A stretch of 64,000 bases of DNA, taken from Arsenicicoccus dermatophilus (GTDB lineage Bacteria; Actinomycetota; Actinomycetes; Actinomycetales; Dermatophilaceae). The DNA is taken from positions 1,922,001 through 1,986,000 of the forward strand of contig NZ_JAKZHU010000001.1 of assembly GCF_022568795.1 (NCBI RefSeq). The letters run 5' to 3'. This document shows, piece by piece, positions 20,707 to 30,106 of the stretch. Position numbers and translations under genes: made by a program. The notes below the pieces were generated by a model. The model was given only the letters and a program-made list of their open reading frames with translations. It made no database searches and was not told the DNA's origin. Positions within the stretch are counted from its first letter, which is position 1; each line of letters begins with the position of its first letter.

Positions 20707-21949
20707 GCCGATCCTCGTCGCCAAGGACCTGGTCAAGCACTACCCCATCCGTGGGGGCCTGCTGCGGACGACCACCGGTCACGTCAAGGCCGTCGACGGA
20801 GTCTCCTTCGAGCTGCTCAAGGGCGAGACCCTGGGCATCGTGGGCGAGTCCGGCTGCGGCAAGTCCACCCTGGGCCGACTCATCATGCGGCTCGAGGAGC
20901 CCACCTCCGGCACGCTCGACTTCGACGGCATCGACGTCTACAAGCAGTCCGGTGCCGCGATGCGCAAGCTGCGTCGCGACATCCAGATCGTGTTCCAGGA
21001 CCCGTACACCTCGCTCAACCCGCGCAAGACGGTCGGCGACATCGTCGGGGAACCCTTCGAGATCCATCCTGACGTGGTGCCCAAGGGCGGCCGGCGCAAG
21101 GCGGTCCAGGAGCTCCTCGACCTGGTGGGGCTCAACCCGGAGCACATCAACCGCTATCCCCACCAGTTCTCCGGGGGGCAGCGGCAGCGCATCGGCATCG
21201 CTCGCGGCATCGCGCTCAACCCCAAGGTGCTGATCTGCGACGAGCCGGTCTCGGCGCTGGACGTCTCCGTCCAGGCGCAGGTCGTCAACCTCATGGAGAA
21301 GCTCCAGAACGAGCTGGGTCTGTCCTACATCTTCATCGCCCACGACCTGTCGGTCGTTCGTCACATCTCCGACCGGGTCGGCGTGATGTACCTCGGCAAG
21401 ATGGTCGAGCTGGGCACGGAGGACGAGATCTACGAGCGGACCACGCACCCCTACACGCAGGCGCTGATGTCTGCCGTGCCGGTGCCGGACCCGACGCTGC
21501 GCGGCAAGCGGGAGCAGATCGTCCTGCAGGGCGATGTCCCCTCCCCCGCCAACCCACCGACGGGGTGCCGGTTCCACACCCGGTGCTGGAAGGCTCAGGA
21601 GATCTGCGCGACCGAGTCCCCGGACTTCGTCACCCGACCCGACGGCTCCGACGGCCACCGCAGCGCCTGCCACTTCCCCGAGGTGCTCGTGGCCACCGGC
21701 GCCGAGGTGGACTCCGGCCTGTCGGGCGAAGGCCCCCTCGTCACCGACGGCGCGACGCGGACCGTGGAGCACCACTCCCGTGTCGGCGACCTGATCCACA
21801 AGGTGGCCGAGAAGGTCGGGCTGGGCGACGAGCAGGACGACCCGGACCACCAGGCCGCCCGTCCCTTCCGCCCGGACCGCGGCGAGGCGTCCAACGTGCG
21901 CGAGGCCCGGGCCATCGCCGACAACGCCAACAAGCAGCAGGGCTGGTGA
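20699..21949 (+). CDS. Peptide ABC transporter ATPase, OppF type (operon 2)
   Basis: Intact 416-residue ATPase. Walker [12 protein letters not shown], signature [14 protein letters not shown], Walker [15 protein letters not shown], and the oligopeptide-transporter tail with Cys cluster ([14 protein letters not shown]). After the usual end (SACHFPE) there is an extra charged tail of about 95 residues ([19 protein letters not shown] and onward) with no recognised domain. ATG 20699 overlaps the OppD gene end by 8 bases. A hairpin terminator follows at 21974. Confidence 0.93.
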   Translation: MAEPILVAKDLVKHYPIRGGLLRTTTGHVKAVDGVSFELLKGETLGIVGESGCGKSTLGRLIMRLEEPTSGTLDFDGIDVYKQSGAAMRKLRRDIQIVFQDPYTSLNPRKTVGDIVGEPFEIHPDVVPKGGRRKAVQELLDLVGLNPEHINRYPHQFSGGQRQRIGIARGIALNPKVLICDEPVSALDVSVQAQVVNLMEKLQNELGLSYIFIAHDLSVVRHISDRVGVMYLGKMVELGTEDEIYERTTHPYTQALMSAVPVPDPTLRGKREQIVLQGDVPSPANPPTGCRFHTRCWKAQEICATESPDFVTRPDGSDGHRSACHFPEVLVATGAEVDSGLSGEGPLVTDGATRTVEHHSRVGDLIHKVAEKVGLGDEQDDPDHQAARPFRPDRGEASNVREARAIADNANKQQGW

Positions 21950-21973
21950 CCCTACCCCTGCTCGACGCCTGAC

Positions 21974-22013
21974 CGTGAGGGTCCGGACCGCCACGCGCGG
22001 CCGGGCCCTCACG
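21974..22013 (+). terminator. Terminator of peptide-transport operon 2
   Basis: A 13-bp stem (CGTGAGGGTCCGG with CCGGGCCCTCACG, one G-U pair) and a 14-base loop, 25 bases after the OppF stop. It ends the plus-strand transporter operon before the GNAT gene. Confidence 0.7.
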
Positions 22014-22125
22014 TCCGTCGAGGCCGCCCGAGGGCTCACCCGCCGCGCCTCGGGACGCGGCTGCCCCCGAACGACGAGACCTGCCTCGCACCCACCCGCC
22101 GCCAGCACCAGCAAGGAGCACAGCC

Positions 22126-22874
22126 GTGCGTCCCCTCTCCTCCAGGAACGCGCTCGTCGCCGTCGTCGGGCCGGGCGACGTCTTCGCCCGGTTCGCCGTG
22201 CCGGATCGGCCGCACCGGGCCTGGGCGGAGGGCCGCGCGTGGGCTACCTGCGCGAGAGCCGCTCCGGCAGGGCCAACCTCACGGCCTGGGGGCCGGCACC
22301 GGACCTCGCCGTCCTGCTGGCCGGTCTGGCCGACGCCGGAGAGCTCTCCCCCGCCCTGGACCACGTCACCGTCCCCCGGGAGCACGCCGCCCTGCTGACC
22401 GACAGGCACCCCACGACCGATGGCGACGGGTGGGACTGGTTCGCCACGCACGTCGTACCGCCGCGGACGAGTGCCGAGGACCGCCTGGTGGAGCTGGACG
22501 ACCAGGCCGACGCCGCCGAGCTCACCGCGCTCGCGGACCGGGAGAACCCGCTGTCCGAGGGATACCCCGGCACCGGGCGCAGCGAGCGCTGGGTCGGGGT
22601 GCGGGACGAGGGCCGGATCGTGGCGTGCGCGGCCCTGCACCGGCTGTCCAGCGGGACCGCGCACCTGTCCGGGATCATCGTCGCGTCCACCCACCGCGGT
22701 CAGGGACTGGGGCGGGCGATGACGGCGACGCTGACCCGTGACGTCCTCGCGCACGAGCCTGTCGCCACGCTCGGGATGTATGCCGACAACGACGTCGCCC
22801 GCGCGTTGTACACCTCGCTCGGCTATGTCGCGGACAAGCGGTGGCACAGCTGCACGTTGCTGCCCGCGGCGTGA
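22126..22874 (+). pseudogene. GNAT-family N-acetyltransferase, frameshifted
   Basis: GTG 22126 follows an AAGGAG site. The N-terminal frame reads RPLSSRNALVAVVGPGDVFA and continues to about 22238 (AWAEGRA); the family sequence then goes on in another frame (VGYLRESRSGRANLTAWGP) to the end. One missing base near GCCGCGCGTGGGC restores a continuous protein of about 249 residues. The C-terminal GNAT fold is clear: the acetyl-CoA loop VASTHRGQGLGRAM and the ending YADNDVARALYTSLGY. The acyl acceptor is unknown. This is the third single-base break within 4 kb on this strand. Confidence 0.75.
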
Positions 22875-22932
22875 CCACGGCGACCGATCCGGGCGTCCCG
22901 ACGGGCCCGGCCACCCCTGGAGATCCGGGACG

Positions 22933-23538
22933 TCAGAGGAGGCCGTGCCACCGGAGCACCCGCTCCAGCCCGGCCACCCCGTCGGCATACGGCTTGTGCG
23001 CCGCCCGCAGCCCGGCCGCCCGCGCCCCCGCGACGTTGGCCGCGGTGTCGTCCACGAAGAGCACCCGGTCCCGAGCCACCCGCAGGTCACGCACGATGTG
23101 GTCGAAGTAGTCCCAGCTCGGTTTGGTCACCCCGAGCTCGAAGGAGTAGTACCCGCCGTCCAGGTGGTCGTCGTACAACCGCCGTTCGCGCATCACGGCC
23201 GCCCGCATGGCCTGCTGGTTGGTGGCGAGGTAGACCCGCACGCCCCGGGACCGCACCTGACGCACCAGGTCGAGGGCGCGGGGCTCGGCGGTGATGTCCG
23301 ACCAGGGCGCGAAGAACTCCTCCGGCGTCACCGCGCAGCCGTGCTCGTGCAGCAGCTGCGCGACGGCCTCCGGGAAGCCGTCGCGCCGTTCGCCCCGCAG
23401 GAACGGCGCCTCCACCTTCAGGAGCGCCTCGAGGCCGGGCCAGGCCGGGTCGGCGAGCACCTGCTCGGCCCAGGACGTCGGGAGGTACTGCAGCACCCCG
23501 TCGGCGTCCAGCAGCAGGACCTGGAGGGGACTCGTCAT
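22933..23538 (-). CDS. HAD-superfamily hydrolase
   Basis: A 201-residue haloacid dehalogenase-type hydrolase. Motif I LLLDADGVLQ has the nucleophile Asp; motif II is in YLATNQQ; the conserved Lys is in LGVTKPSWDYF; motif III is VLFVDDTAANV. The helical cap sits after motif I (subclass IA-like). Substrate unknown; such proteins are usually small phosphomonoesterases. It follows aspS and its terminator on the same strand, and it ends facing the GNAT gene. Confidence 0.85.
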   Translation of the reverse strand: MTSPLQVLLLDADGVLQYLPTSWAEQVLADPAWPGLEALLKVEAPFLRGERRDGFPEAVAQLLHEHGCAVTPEEFFAPWSDITAEPRALDLVRQVRSRGVRVYLATNQQAMRAAVMRERRLYDDHLDGGYYSFELGVTKPSWDYFDHIVRDLRVARDRVLFVDDTAANVAGARAAGLRAAHKPYADGVAGLERVLRWHGLL

Positions 23539-23588
23539 GGCATCTCCTGGGCAGACAGAGGTATGGCGGGAGGGCGGCTCGGGACGCG

Positions 23589-23622
23589 CCGGCGGCCGGG
23601 CCCGGTCGGACCCGGCCGCCGG
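23589..23622 (-). terminator. Terminator of aspS
   Basis: A perfect 12-bp stem (CCGGCGGCCGGG with CCCGGCCGCCGG) and a 10-base loop, starting 5 bases past the aspS stop. It separates aspS from the HAD gene. Confidence 0.75.
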
Positions 23623-23626
23623 GAGG

Positions 23627-25462
23627 TCACGACCGCGTCGGGGCGACGGCGCCGGTGTCGAGGGTGGCTGCCTGCTCGCCCTGGGGCGCGGCGGGCTTGG
23701 CGTCGATGCCCGCCTCCTTGCGCTGCTCGGGCGTGATCGGGGCGGGCGCCTCGGTCAGCGGGTCGTAGCCGCCACCGGACTTGGGGAAGGCGATGACGTC
23801 GCGGATCGAGTCGTAGCCGCCGAGGAGCATGACGATCCGGTCCCAGCCGAAGGCGATGCCACCGTGCGGCGGGGCGCCGAAGGCGAAGGCGTCGAGCAGG
23901 AAGCCGAACTTCTCCTGCGCCTCCTCCTGCGTCAGGCCCATGACCTTGAACACGCGCTCCTGCACGTCGCGGCGGTGGATACGGATCGAGCCGCCACCGA
24001 TCTCGTTGCCGTTGCACACCATGTCGTAGGCATAGGCGAGCGCCGGACCCGGGTCGGTGTCGAAGGTGTCCAGGAACTCCCGCTTGGGCGAGGTGAAGGC
24101 GTGGTGCACGGCGGTCCAGGCGCCGCCGCCGACGGCCACGTCGCCCGCGGCCTCCGCGTCGGCGGTGGGCTCGAACAGCGGAGCGTCGTTGACCCACAGG
24201 AAGGACCAGGCGGACTCGTCGATCAGGTCGCAGCGCTTGCCGATCTCCAGGCGCGCGGCCCCGAGCAGGGCGCGGGAGGCCTTGGTGGCGCCGGCGGCGA
24301 AGAAGATGCAGTCGCCGGGCCGGGCGCCGACGTGGTCGGCGAGGCCGGCCTTCTCGGCGTCGGTGAGGTTCTTGGCGACCGGGCCGCCCAGCTCGCCACC
24401 GTCCTGCACCAGCACATAGGCCAGGCCCTTGGCGCCGCGCTGCTTGGCCCACTCCTGCCAGGCGTCGAGCTGCTTGCGCGGCTGCGAGGCGCCGCCGGGC
24501 ATGACGACGGCCCCGACGTACTCCGCCTGGAAGACGCGGAAGGTGGTGTCATCGAAGAACTCCGTGCACTCGACCAGCTCGTGGCCGAAGCGCATGTCGG
24601 GCTTGTCGGAGCCGAAGCGCCGCATCGCCTCGGCATACGTGAGCCGCGGGAAGGGGGTGGGCAGATCGACGCCGATCAGCGCCCAGATCTCCTTGGCCAG
24701 CGCCTCGCCGAGCTCGAGGACGTCGTCCTCCTCGACGAAGCTCATCTCGATGTCGAGCTGGGTGAACTCCGGCTGGCGGTCGGCGCGGAAGTCCTCGTCG
24801 CGGTAGCAGCGGGCGATCTGGTAGTAGCGCTCCATGCCGGAGACCATGAGCAGCTGCTTGAACAGCTGCGGCGACTGGGGCAGGGCGTACCACGAGCCGG
24901 GCGCGAGGCGCGCGGGCACGAGGAAGTCGCGGGCGCCCTCGGGCGTGGAGCGGGTCAGGGTCGGGGTCTCGATCTCGACGAAGTCGCGCTCGCCGAGGAC
25001 CTTGCGGGCGGCGGCGCTGACCTTGGAGCGCAGCCGCAGGGCCGCGCCGGCGCTCTTGCCCGGGCGACGCAGGTCCAGGTAGCGGTGCTTGAGGCGGGCC
25101 TCCTCGCCGACGGTCACGCGCTCGTCGATCTGGAAGGGCAGCGGGGCGCTCGGGTTGAGCACCTCGATCTCGCTCGCCACGACCTCGACCTCGCCGGTGG
25201 GCAGGTCGGTGTTGGCATTGCCCTCGGGGCGCTCGCGGACCTCGCCGACGATCTTGACGACGTACTCGTTGCGCAGCTCGTGCGCGTCACCGGCCGCGAG
25301 GACCTCGTCGCGGACCACGACCTGGGCGACGCCGCTCGCGTCCCGCAGGTCCAGGAAGGCCACCCCGCCGTGATCGCGCCGACGGGCGACCCAGCCCGTG
25401 AGCGTGACGGTCTGTCCGGCGTGGGAGGCACGCAGCGTGCCTGCCTCGTGGGTACGAAGCAC
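23627..25462 (-). CDS. aspS: Aspartyl-tRNA synthetase (possibly Asp/Asn non-discriminating)
   Basis: Class IIb synthetase that loads Asp on tRNA-Asp. The GTG at 25462 gives 611 residues and the normal start [16 protein letters not shown]; the frame is open further upstream but has no homology there. In order: the OB-fold anticodon-binding domain ([20 protein letters not shown]), the class II core ([24 protein letters not shown] in part: motif 2 [20 protein letters not shown]), the bacterial GAD insertion, and motif 3 [15 protein letters not shown]. Whether it also loads tRNA-Asn depends on gatCAB elsewhere in the genome. Diverges from the transporter gene at 25625. Confidence 0.97.
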   Translation of the reverse strand: MLRTHEAGTLRASHAGQTVTLTGWVARRRDHGGVAFLDLRDASGVAQVVVRDEVLAAGDAHELRNEYVVKIVGEVRERPEGNANTDLPTGEVEVVASEIEVLNPSAPLPFQIDERVTVGEEARLKHRYLDLRRPGKSAGAALRLRSKVSAAARKVLGERDFVEIETPTLTRSTPEGARDFLVPARLAPGSWYALPQSPQLFKQLLMVSGMERYYQIARCYRDEDFRADRQPEFTQLDIEMSFVEEDDVLELGEALAKEIWALIGVDLPTPFPRLTYAEAMRRFGSDKPDMRFGHELVECTEFFDDTTFRVFQAEYVGAVVMPGGASQPRKQLDAWQEWAKQRGAKGLAYVLVQDGGELGGPVAKNLTDAEKAGLADHVGARPGDCIFFAAGATKASRALLGAARLEIGKRCDLIDESAWSFLWVNDAPLFEPTADAEAAGDVAVGGGAWTAVHHAFTSPKREFLDTFDTDPGPALAYAYDMVCNGNEIGGGSIRIHRRDVQERVFKVMGLTQEEAQEKFGFLLDAFAFGAPPHGGIAFGWDRIVMLLGGYDSIRDVIAFPKSGGGYDPLTEAPAPITPEQRKEAGIDAKPAAPQGEQAATLDTGAVAPTRS

Positions 25463-25624
25463 GATGGATCCTGTTCTCTTGGGTGACGCGGGCGCCGGTC
25501 GTGGCGCACCGGACCATCCTACGGACTCCCTGCCGTCCCCCTGCACGACAATTCCGGGTATGCCGACCATGCCCTCCCCAGCCCGTCCTCCCCTGCGGCG
25601 CCCTCGGCGGCGGCCCTGCGCCGG

Positions 25625-26209
25625 GTGGTGCTCCTCGTCGCCGGCCTCAACCTCGCCTACTTCGTCGTGGAGGCCGCCGTGGCCGCCGCGATCGGCTCGG
25701 TCTCGCTGCTGGCGGACTCGGTGGACTTCCTGGAGGACACCAGCGTCAACCTGCTGATCGCGCTGGCCCTCGGGTGGTCGCTGCCGGCCCGCTCGGTCGC
25801 CGGCAAGGTCATGGCGGCGATCATCTGCGTCCCTGCGCTCGCCGCGGCCTGGGAGGCCGTCGACACGTTCCGCCACCCGACGGCGCCGGACGTGACCTCG
25901 CTGGTCCTGACCGCCGGCGGCGCGCTGCTGGTCAACGCCGTGTGCACCGGGATCCTGGTCCGCCACCGGGCGCACGGCGGGTCGCTGACCGCCGCCGCCT
26001 GGTTGGCCGCGCGCAACGACATGATCGTCAACGCCGCGATCGTCGTCATGGGTGCGGTCACGGCCTGGACCCGCTCGGGGTGGCCGGACCTGGCCCTGGG
26101 CGTCCTGATCATCGCGCTGAACCTCACGGCGGCCCACGAGGTCTGGGAGGTCGCCGAGGACGAGCGGGTGGCCGCCAAGGCGCTGGCGGGCGAGCCCGTC
26201 GGCGACTGA
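25625..26209 (+). CDS. Small CDF-like cation transporter
   Basis: A 194-residue, mostly hydrophobic protein resembling the membrane part of cation diffusion facilitators. The hallmark [18 protein letters not shown] carries the metal-site Asp pair in helix 2, and [20 protein letters not shown] carries the N-D pair in helix 5. It lacks the usual cytoplasmic C-terminal domain. The start is uncertain: GTG 25625 has no good ribosome site. ATG 25560 in another frame would give [11 protein letters not shown] joined to [12 protein letters not shown] if one C is missing in the run near 25590. Metal specificity unknown. Confidence 0.7.
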   Translation: MVLLVAGLNLAYFVVEAAVAAAIGSVSLLADSVDFLEDTSVNLLIALALGWSLPARSVAGKVMAAIICVPALAAAWEAVDTFRHPTAPDVTSLVLTAGGALLVNAVCTGILVRHRAHGGSLTAAAWLAARNDMIVNAAIVVMGAVTAWTRSGWPDLALGVLIIALNLTAAHEVWEVAEDERVAAKALAGEPVGD

Positions 26210-26290
26210 TCCCCCGCCTCCCGGGCGACCCGAACGGCACGGCCGCACCCGCCGGGGCGAGAGGAGACCGAGCCTCAGGGCGAGCGGCGC

Positions 26291-27016
26291 TCAGGCCACG
26301 GGCAGGGACCGACCCAGGTGCGCCAGCGCGTCCCACAGCCCGTCCCAGGAGCGGATCCCGCTGACCTGGTAGGCGGCGAGCACCACCAGGACGGACAGCA
26401 CCGGGGCGACCACCCGACGCTCGACGGCGCTGTTGGTGACGAAGAGCTCCAGGTGGACGCGCTGCTTGCGCCACAGCCACACGACCGGGACCGGCACACC
26501 CTCCTCGGTGAGGACGTCACCGAGCGCGTGCGCCACGATGCCGACCGCGGCCGCCGCCGGCAGCCAGTCGACGACGGCGCCGTGCCCGTCGCGCACCAGG
26601 AGCCAGGCGCCGCCCCACGAGATGGCGGCGGTCATCACCTCGCCGACGCGCCAGAGCCGCTTGGCGATGCAGGCCCGGACCGCCAGACCGATGCAGACGG
26701 CGATCGCCGCGATCTGGGACAGCGGGTGCCGGGCGGCCAGGGTCAGCAGGGCCGCGCAGACGAGCGGGCACAGGACCACGTCGTGGGTGCCCCAACGGTG
26801 GCCACCGGAGAGCGCGTTGATGGCCCGGGCGATCATCCGGCTGGGCCAGCCCCACATCCGCGAGACGTGCGACCCGTCCTTGTCCCAGTCGGGGAACAGC
26901 CCCATCCCCGTGCAGCACAGCACCCACGCCACCTGGGAGGTGATGCTGGGCAGCTGCACGGCCGGCAACGCCAGGATCCCCAGCCCGGTGGCCAGGGTGG
27001 CGTGGTTGTAACCCAT
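26291..27016 (-). CDS. YdjM/DUF457 membrane-bound metal-dependent hydrolase-like protein
   Basis: A 241-residue integral membrane protein. ATG 27016 follows GAGGAG. The N-terminal GYNHATLATG with its His, GMGLFPDWDKDGS with its Asp cluster, and AHALGDVLTEEGV with His/Asp form the metal-site pattern of the YdjM family. E. coli YdjM is a LexA-regulated inner-membrane protein; biochemical activity of the family is not established. No SOS-like box was recognised upstream. It converges with the CDF-like gene. Confidence 0.8.
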   Translation of the reverse strand: MGYNHATLATGLGILALPAVQLPSITSQVAWVLCCTGMGLFPDWDKDGSHVSRMWGWPSRMIARAINALSGGHRWGTHDVVLCPLVCAALLTLAARHPLSQIAAIAVCIGLAVRACIAKRLWRVGEVMTAAISWGGAWLLVRDGHGAVVDWLPAAAAVGIVAHALGDVLTEEGVPVPVVWLWRKQRVHLELFVTNSAVERRVVAPVLSVLVVLAAYQVSGIRSWDGLWDALAHLGRSLPVA

Positions 27017-27163
27017 CACGACGCACCGCTCCTCGCCCGCCGACTGCCGGCGGTCTGCTCCACGCGTGGCCCTGCGCCACGCCGGAGCCGATCCTGCCAG
27101 ATCCGAACACGCTTGCGGTGCACAGGTGCTCACCCGTAGGGCGGCCAGGACGGCGGCGCGCGG

Positions 27164-27559
27164 TCAGCCGAGGAAGTCGCCGTCCACGTAGACCCACCGG
27201 CCGAGCACCTGCCGGAAGCGGCTGACCTCGTGCAGCTCCTGCCGGCGCCCGCCCACGGACGAGCTCGCGACATACTCCACGACGTCGCCGGAGGCGCGGA
27301 TCACCCGCAGCCCCAGCCACTCCCGGGCGTCCAGGCGCAGGTCGCCGGGCCGGGTGAGCGGGTCCCAGGTCTGCAACAGGTAGTCCGCGTCACCGACCAC
27401 GAAGGCCGCGTACCGCGAGCGCATGAGCTGCTCCGGCGACGCGGCGGCCCGGCGCCCGAGGTGCAGCGGACGACAGCAGTCGGTGTATGCGGAGCCGCTG
27501 CCGCAGGGGCACTCCCCCGGCGCCGGCGGCCGGGCGATCCCGAAGGCCGTCCCGCTCAC
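27164..27559 (-). CDS. YchJ-family protein with SEC-C zinc motif
   Basis: A 131-residue UPF0225/YchJ protein. The SEC-C-type zinc knuckle CPCGSGSAYTDCC is near the N-terminus, followed by the NTF2-like YchJ middle domain (AAASPEQLMRSRYAAFVVGD; WLGLRVIRASGDVVEYVA). The GTG start at 27559 overlaps the stop of the nudix gene as GTGA, so I prefer it to the longer frame starting at 27613. Function unknown; SEC-C motifs bind zinc and are seen in SecA and other proteins. It is probably cotranscribed with the nudix gene. Confidence 0.85.
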   Translation of the reverse strand: MSGTAFGIARPPAPGECPCGSGSAYTDCCRPLHLGRRAAASPEQLMRSRYAAFVVGDADYLLQTWDPLTRPGDLRLDAREWLGLRVIRASGDVVEYVASSSVGGRRQELHEVSRFRQVLGRWVYVDGDFLG

Positions 27560-28224
27560 CGGTAGGCCGGGTGCTCGGGCCAGGGGCTCTCCGCCGGCCG
27601 CAGGGTCGTCCACCCGCCTGCCCGCGCCGCGTGGGCCGCGAGGATCCCCAGGCAGGCCGAGGGGTTGTGCAGCCGACCGGTGAGCACCGCCTGCCGGGCC
27701 TCGTCGAGGTCGAGCCAGGCCACGGGCATCCCGCGCTCCTCGTCCTCGCGCTCGTGCCGCTCCCCCTCGGGGACGGGTGACAGGTCACGCGCCAGGAAGA
27801 TCCGGATCGCCTCGTCGTTGCCGCCCGGCGTGGTCCAGTAGTCCAGGAGCACGTCCCAGCGGGCGGCGCGCAGGTCGGCCTCCTCGTGAAGCTCGCGCTC
27901 CGCCGCCGCGGCGGGGTCCTCGCCCACCACGTCGAGCAGGCCCGCGGGGATCTCCCAGTCGAGGGCGCCGACCGGGTGACGGTACTGCTGGATCAGGCAC
28001 ACCCGCTCGTCGGCGTCGAGCGCCAGGATCGCGACCGCGCCCGGGTGGCGCAGGAACTCCCGCATCACCCGACCGGCCTCGCCGAGGTCGACGTCCTCGG
28101 CGACCAGGTCGAAGACCTTGCCCTCGTGGATCGTCCGCGTGGCGAGCACCGGGCGCGGCTCGATGCGGTCGCGCAGGTCCTCGCCCCGGGCGACCGTCGT
28201 GCCCCGGAAGTCCTGGTCCGGCAT
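27556..28224 (-). CDS. NUDIX hydrolase, ADP-ribose pyrophosphatase type
   Basis: A 222-residue protein with a full Nudix box (GLLDVVGEDPAAAAERELHE continuing EEADL). The upstream FLRHPGAVAILALD and CLIQQYRHPVGALDWEIPAG follow the pattern of ADP-ribose pyrophosphatases, as in Rv1700 of Mycobacterium. The 6-base gap after pyrG and the coupled YchJ gene downstream place it in the pyrG operon. ADP-ribose is the inferred substrate. Confidence 0.9.
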   Translation of the reverse strand: MPDQDFRGTTVARGEDLRDRIEPRPVLATRTIHEGKVFDLVAEDVDLGEAGRVMREFLRHPGAVAILALDADERVCLIQQYRHPVGALDWEIPAGLLDVVGEDPAAAAERELHEEADLRAARWDVLLDYWTTPGGNDEAIRIFLARDLSPVPEGERHEREDEERGMPVAWLDLDEARQAVLTGRLHNPSACLGILAAHAARAGGWTTLRPAESPWPEHPAYR

Positions 28225-28230
28225 ACCGGC

Positions 28231-29901
28231 TCAGGCCTTGCGCGCGGGCTTGGCGGCGGTGGAGGTGACCCCGCGCCGCTGCAGCGCCGCCTCGACCAGC
28301 CCGGCGAAGAGCGGGTGGGCCCGGTGGGGGCGGGACCTGAACTCCGGGTGCGCCTGCGTCGCGACGTAGTAGGGGTGCACCTCGCGGGGCAGCTCCACGT
28401 GCTCGACGAGCGTCCCGTCCGGGGAGGTCCCGGAGAAGACGAGCCCGGCCTTCTCCAGCTGCTCGCGGTAGGCGTTGTTGACCTCGTAGCGGTGGCGGTG
28501 GCGCTCGCTGACCTTGACCGAGCCGTAGGTCTGGGCGACGACGGAGTCCTTGACCAGCTTGGCGGGGTAGGCGCCGAGCCGCATGGTCCCGCCCAGGTCG
28601 CCCGCCCCCTCGACGAAGGCCTTCTGCTCGGCCATGGTCGCGATCACCGGCGCCGGGGTGCCGGGGTCGAACTCCGAGGACGACGCGCCCTCGATCCCGG
28701 CGACGTGCCGGGCGTACTCGATCACCATGCACTGCAGGCCCAGGCAGATGCCCAGGGTCGGGACCTGCTTCTCCCGGGCCCAGCGCAGGGCGCCGAGCTT
28801 GCCCTCGATGCCGCGCACGCCGAAGCCGCCGGGCACCAGCACCGCGTCCACGCCGCGCAGCGCCGCCTCGGCACCGGCGGGGCTCTGGCAGGTGTCCGAC
28901 GCCACCCAGCGGATCCGGACCTTGGCGTCGTGGTGGAAGCCGCCGGCGCGCATCGCCTCGGTGACGGACAGGTAGGCGTCCGGCAGGTCGATGTACTTGC
29001 CCACCAGGGCGATCTCGACCTCGTGGGCCGGGCTGTGGACGCGCTGCAGCAGCTGGTCCCAGTCGCGCCAGTTGACGTCCTTGAACTTCAGACCCAGCCG
29101 GCGGATGACGTAGGCGTCGAGCTGCTCGCGGTGGATGACCTTGGGGATGTCGTAGATCGACGGCGCGTCCACGCAGGCGCACACGCCCTCGCGGTCCACG
29201 TCGCACATCATCGAGATCTTGTTCTTGATCCCCTCGGGCAGCTCGCGGTCGGCGCGCAGCACCAGCCCGTCGGGCTGGATGCCGGCCTGGCGCAGCGCGG
29301 CCACCGAGTGCTGGGTCGGTTTGGTCTTGAGCTCCCCGCTCGGCGCGAGGTAGGGCACCAGCGAGACGTGGAGGAAGAAGCTGTTGTCCCGGCCGATCTC
29401 GTGGCGGATCTGACGGGCCGCCTCCAGGAAGGGCAGCGACTCGATGTCGCCGACGGTGCCACCGATCTCGGTGATGATGATGTCGGGCGCGTCCTTGCCG
29501 AGCGTCGCCGGCTCGCGCATCCGGTCCTTGAGCTCGTTGGTGATGTGCGGGATGACCTGGACGGTGTCGCCGAGGTACTCCCCGCGCCGCTCCTTGGCCA
29601 GGACGTTGTTGTAGACCTGCCCGGTCGTCACGTTGGCGCGGCCGACGAGGTTGACGTCCAGGAAGCGCTCGTAGTGGCCGATGTCCAGGTCGGTCTCGGC
29701 CCCGTCCTCGGTGACGAAGACCTCGCCGTGCTGGAAGGGATTCATCGTGCCGGGGTCGACGTTGATGTAGGGGTCGAGCTTCTGCATCGTCACGCGCAGT
29801 CCTCGTGCGCGGAGCAGATGTCCGAGGCTGGAGGCCGTGAGGCCCTTGCCGAGCGAAGAGGCAACGCCTCCGGTCACGAAGATGTGCTTGGTGTCCACCA
29901 C
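28231..29901 (-). CDS. pyrG: CTP synthase
   Basis: Makes CTP from UTP, ATP and glutamine; last step of pyrimidine nucleotide synthesis. The 556-residue protein has the amidoligase domain ([15 protein letters not shown]-loop; [20 protein letters not shown]) and the class I glutaminase domain with the nucleophile Cys in [16 protein letters not shown] and the His/Glu near the end ([11 protein letters not shown]). Start ATG or GTG at 29901 gives the typical [12 protein letters not shown]-terminus. Followed closely by the nudix gene. The upstream 205 bases separate it from the GT4 gene and may carry its promoter. Confidence 0.98.
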   Translation of the reverse strand: MVDTKHIFVTGGVASSLGKGLTASSLGHLLRARGLRVTMQKLDPYINVDPGTMNPFQHGEVFVTEDGAETDLDIGHYERFLDVNLVGRANVTTGQVYNNVLAKERRGEYLGDTVQVIPHITNELKDRMREPATLGKDAPDIIITEIGGTVGDIESLPFLEAARQIRHEIGRDNSFFLHVSLVPYLAPSGELKTKPTQHSVAALRQAGIQPDGLVLRADRELPEGIKNKISMMCDVDREGVCACVDAPSIYDIPKVIHREQLDAYVIRRLGLKFKDVNWRDWDQLLQRVHSPAHEVEIALVGKYIDLPDAYLSVTEAMRAGGFHHDAKVRIRWVASDTCQSPAGAEAALRGVDAVLVPGGFGVRGIEGKLGALRWAREKQVPTLGICLGLQCMVIEYARHVAGIEGASSSEFDPGTPAPVIATMAEQKAFVEGAGDLGGTMRLGAYPAKLVKDSVVAQTYGSVKVSERHRHRYEVNNAYREQLEKAGLVFSGTSPDGTLVEHVELPREVHPYYVATQAHPEFRSRPHRAHPLFAGLVEAALQRRGVTSTAAKPARKA

Positions 29902-30106
29902 GGAGTTCGATCCTACGTCATGGCGTCATGACCTCGGTCTTCTCCGGGGGTATGCCGCGCCCTGCGGGCGGTTCCCGGACCCCCTGCAGCGGGGGCCACG
30001 CCCGCGCGCGGCCGGCTGGCCCGGGCGCGCCGACGGGGCCTGCCGCGCCGACGGGGCCGGGCACGTGGACGGACCGAGACCCGTCGTACCTCCGCAGGCC
30101 GGGCCG
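29902..30106. repeat. GC-rich spacer with a short direct repeat
   Basis: The 205 bases between the GT4 stop and pyrG hold no gene. A direct repeat GCGCCGACGGGGCC appears at about 30026-30039 and again 18 bases further on. A small hairpin CCCCCTGCAGCGGGGG lies at about 29980. These may act as a terminator for the glycan genes or as pyrG leader structure. Confidence 0.4.

Noticed and set aside
21975-22125. Extended start of the GNAT gene at 21975
   Set aside because: It would run through the operon terminator; the Arg/Ser-rich translation has no similarity, and a proper ribosome site lies before GTG 22126.
29985-30075. Direct repeats in the pyrG upstream region as a CRISPR remnant
   Set aside because: Only two 14-base copies with a short GC-rich gap; no spacer structure or cas gene.
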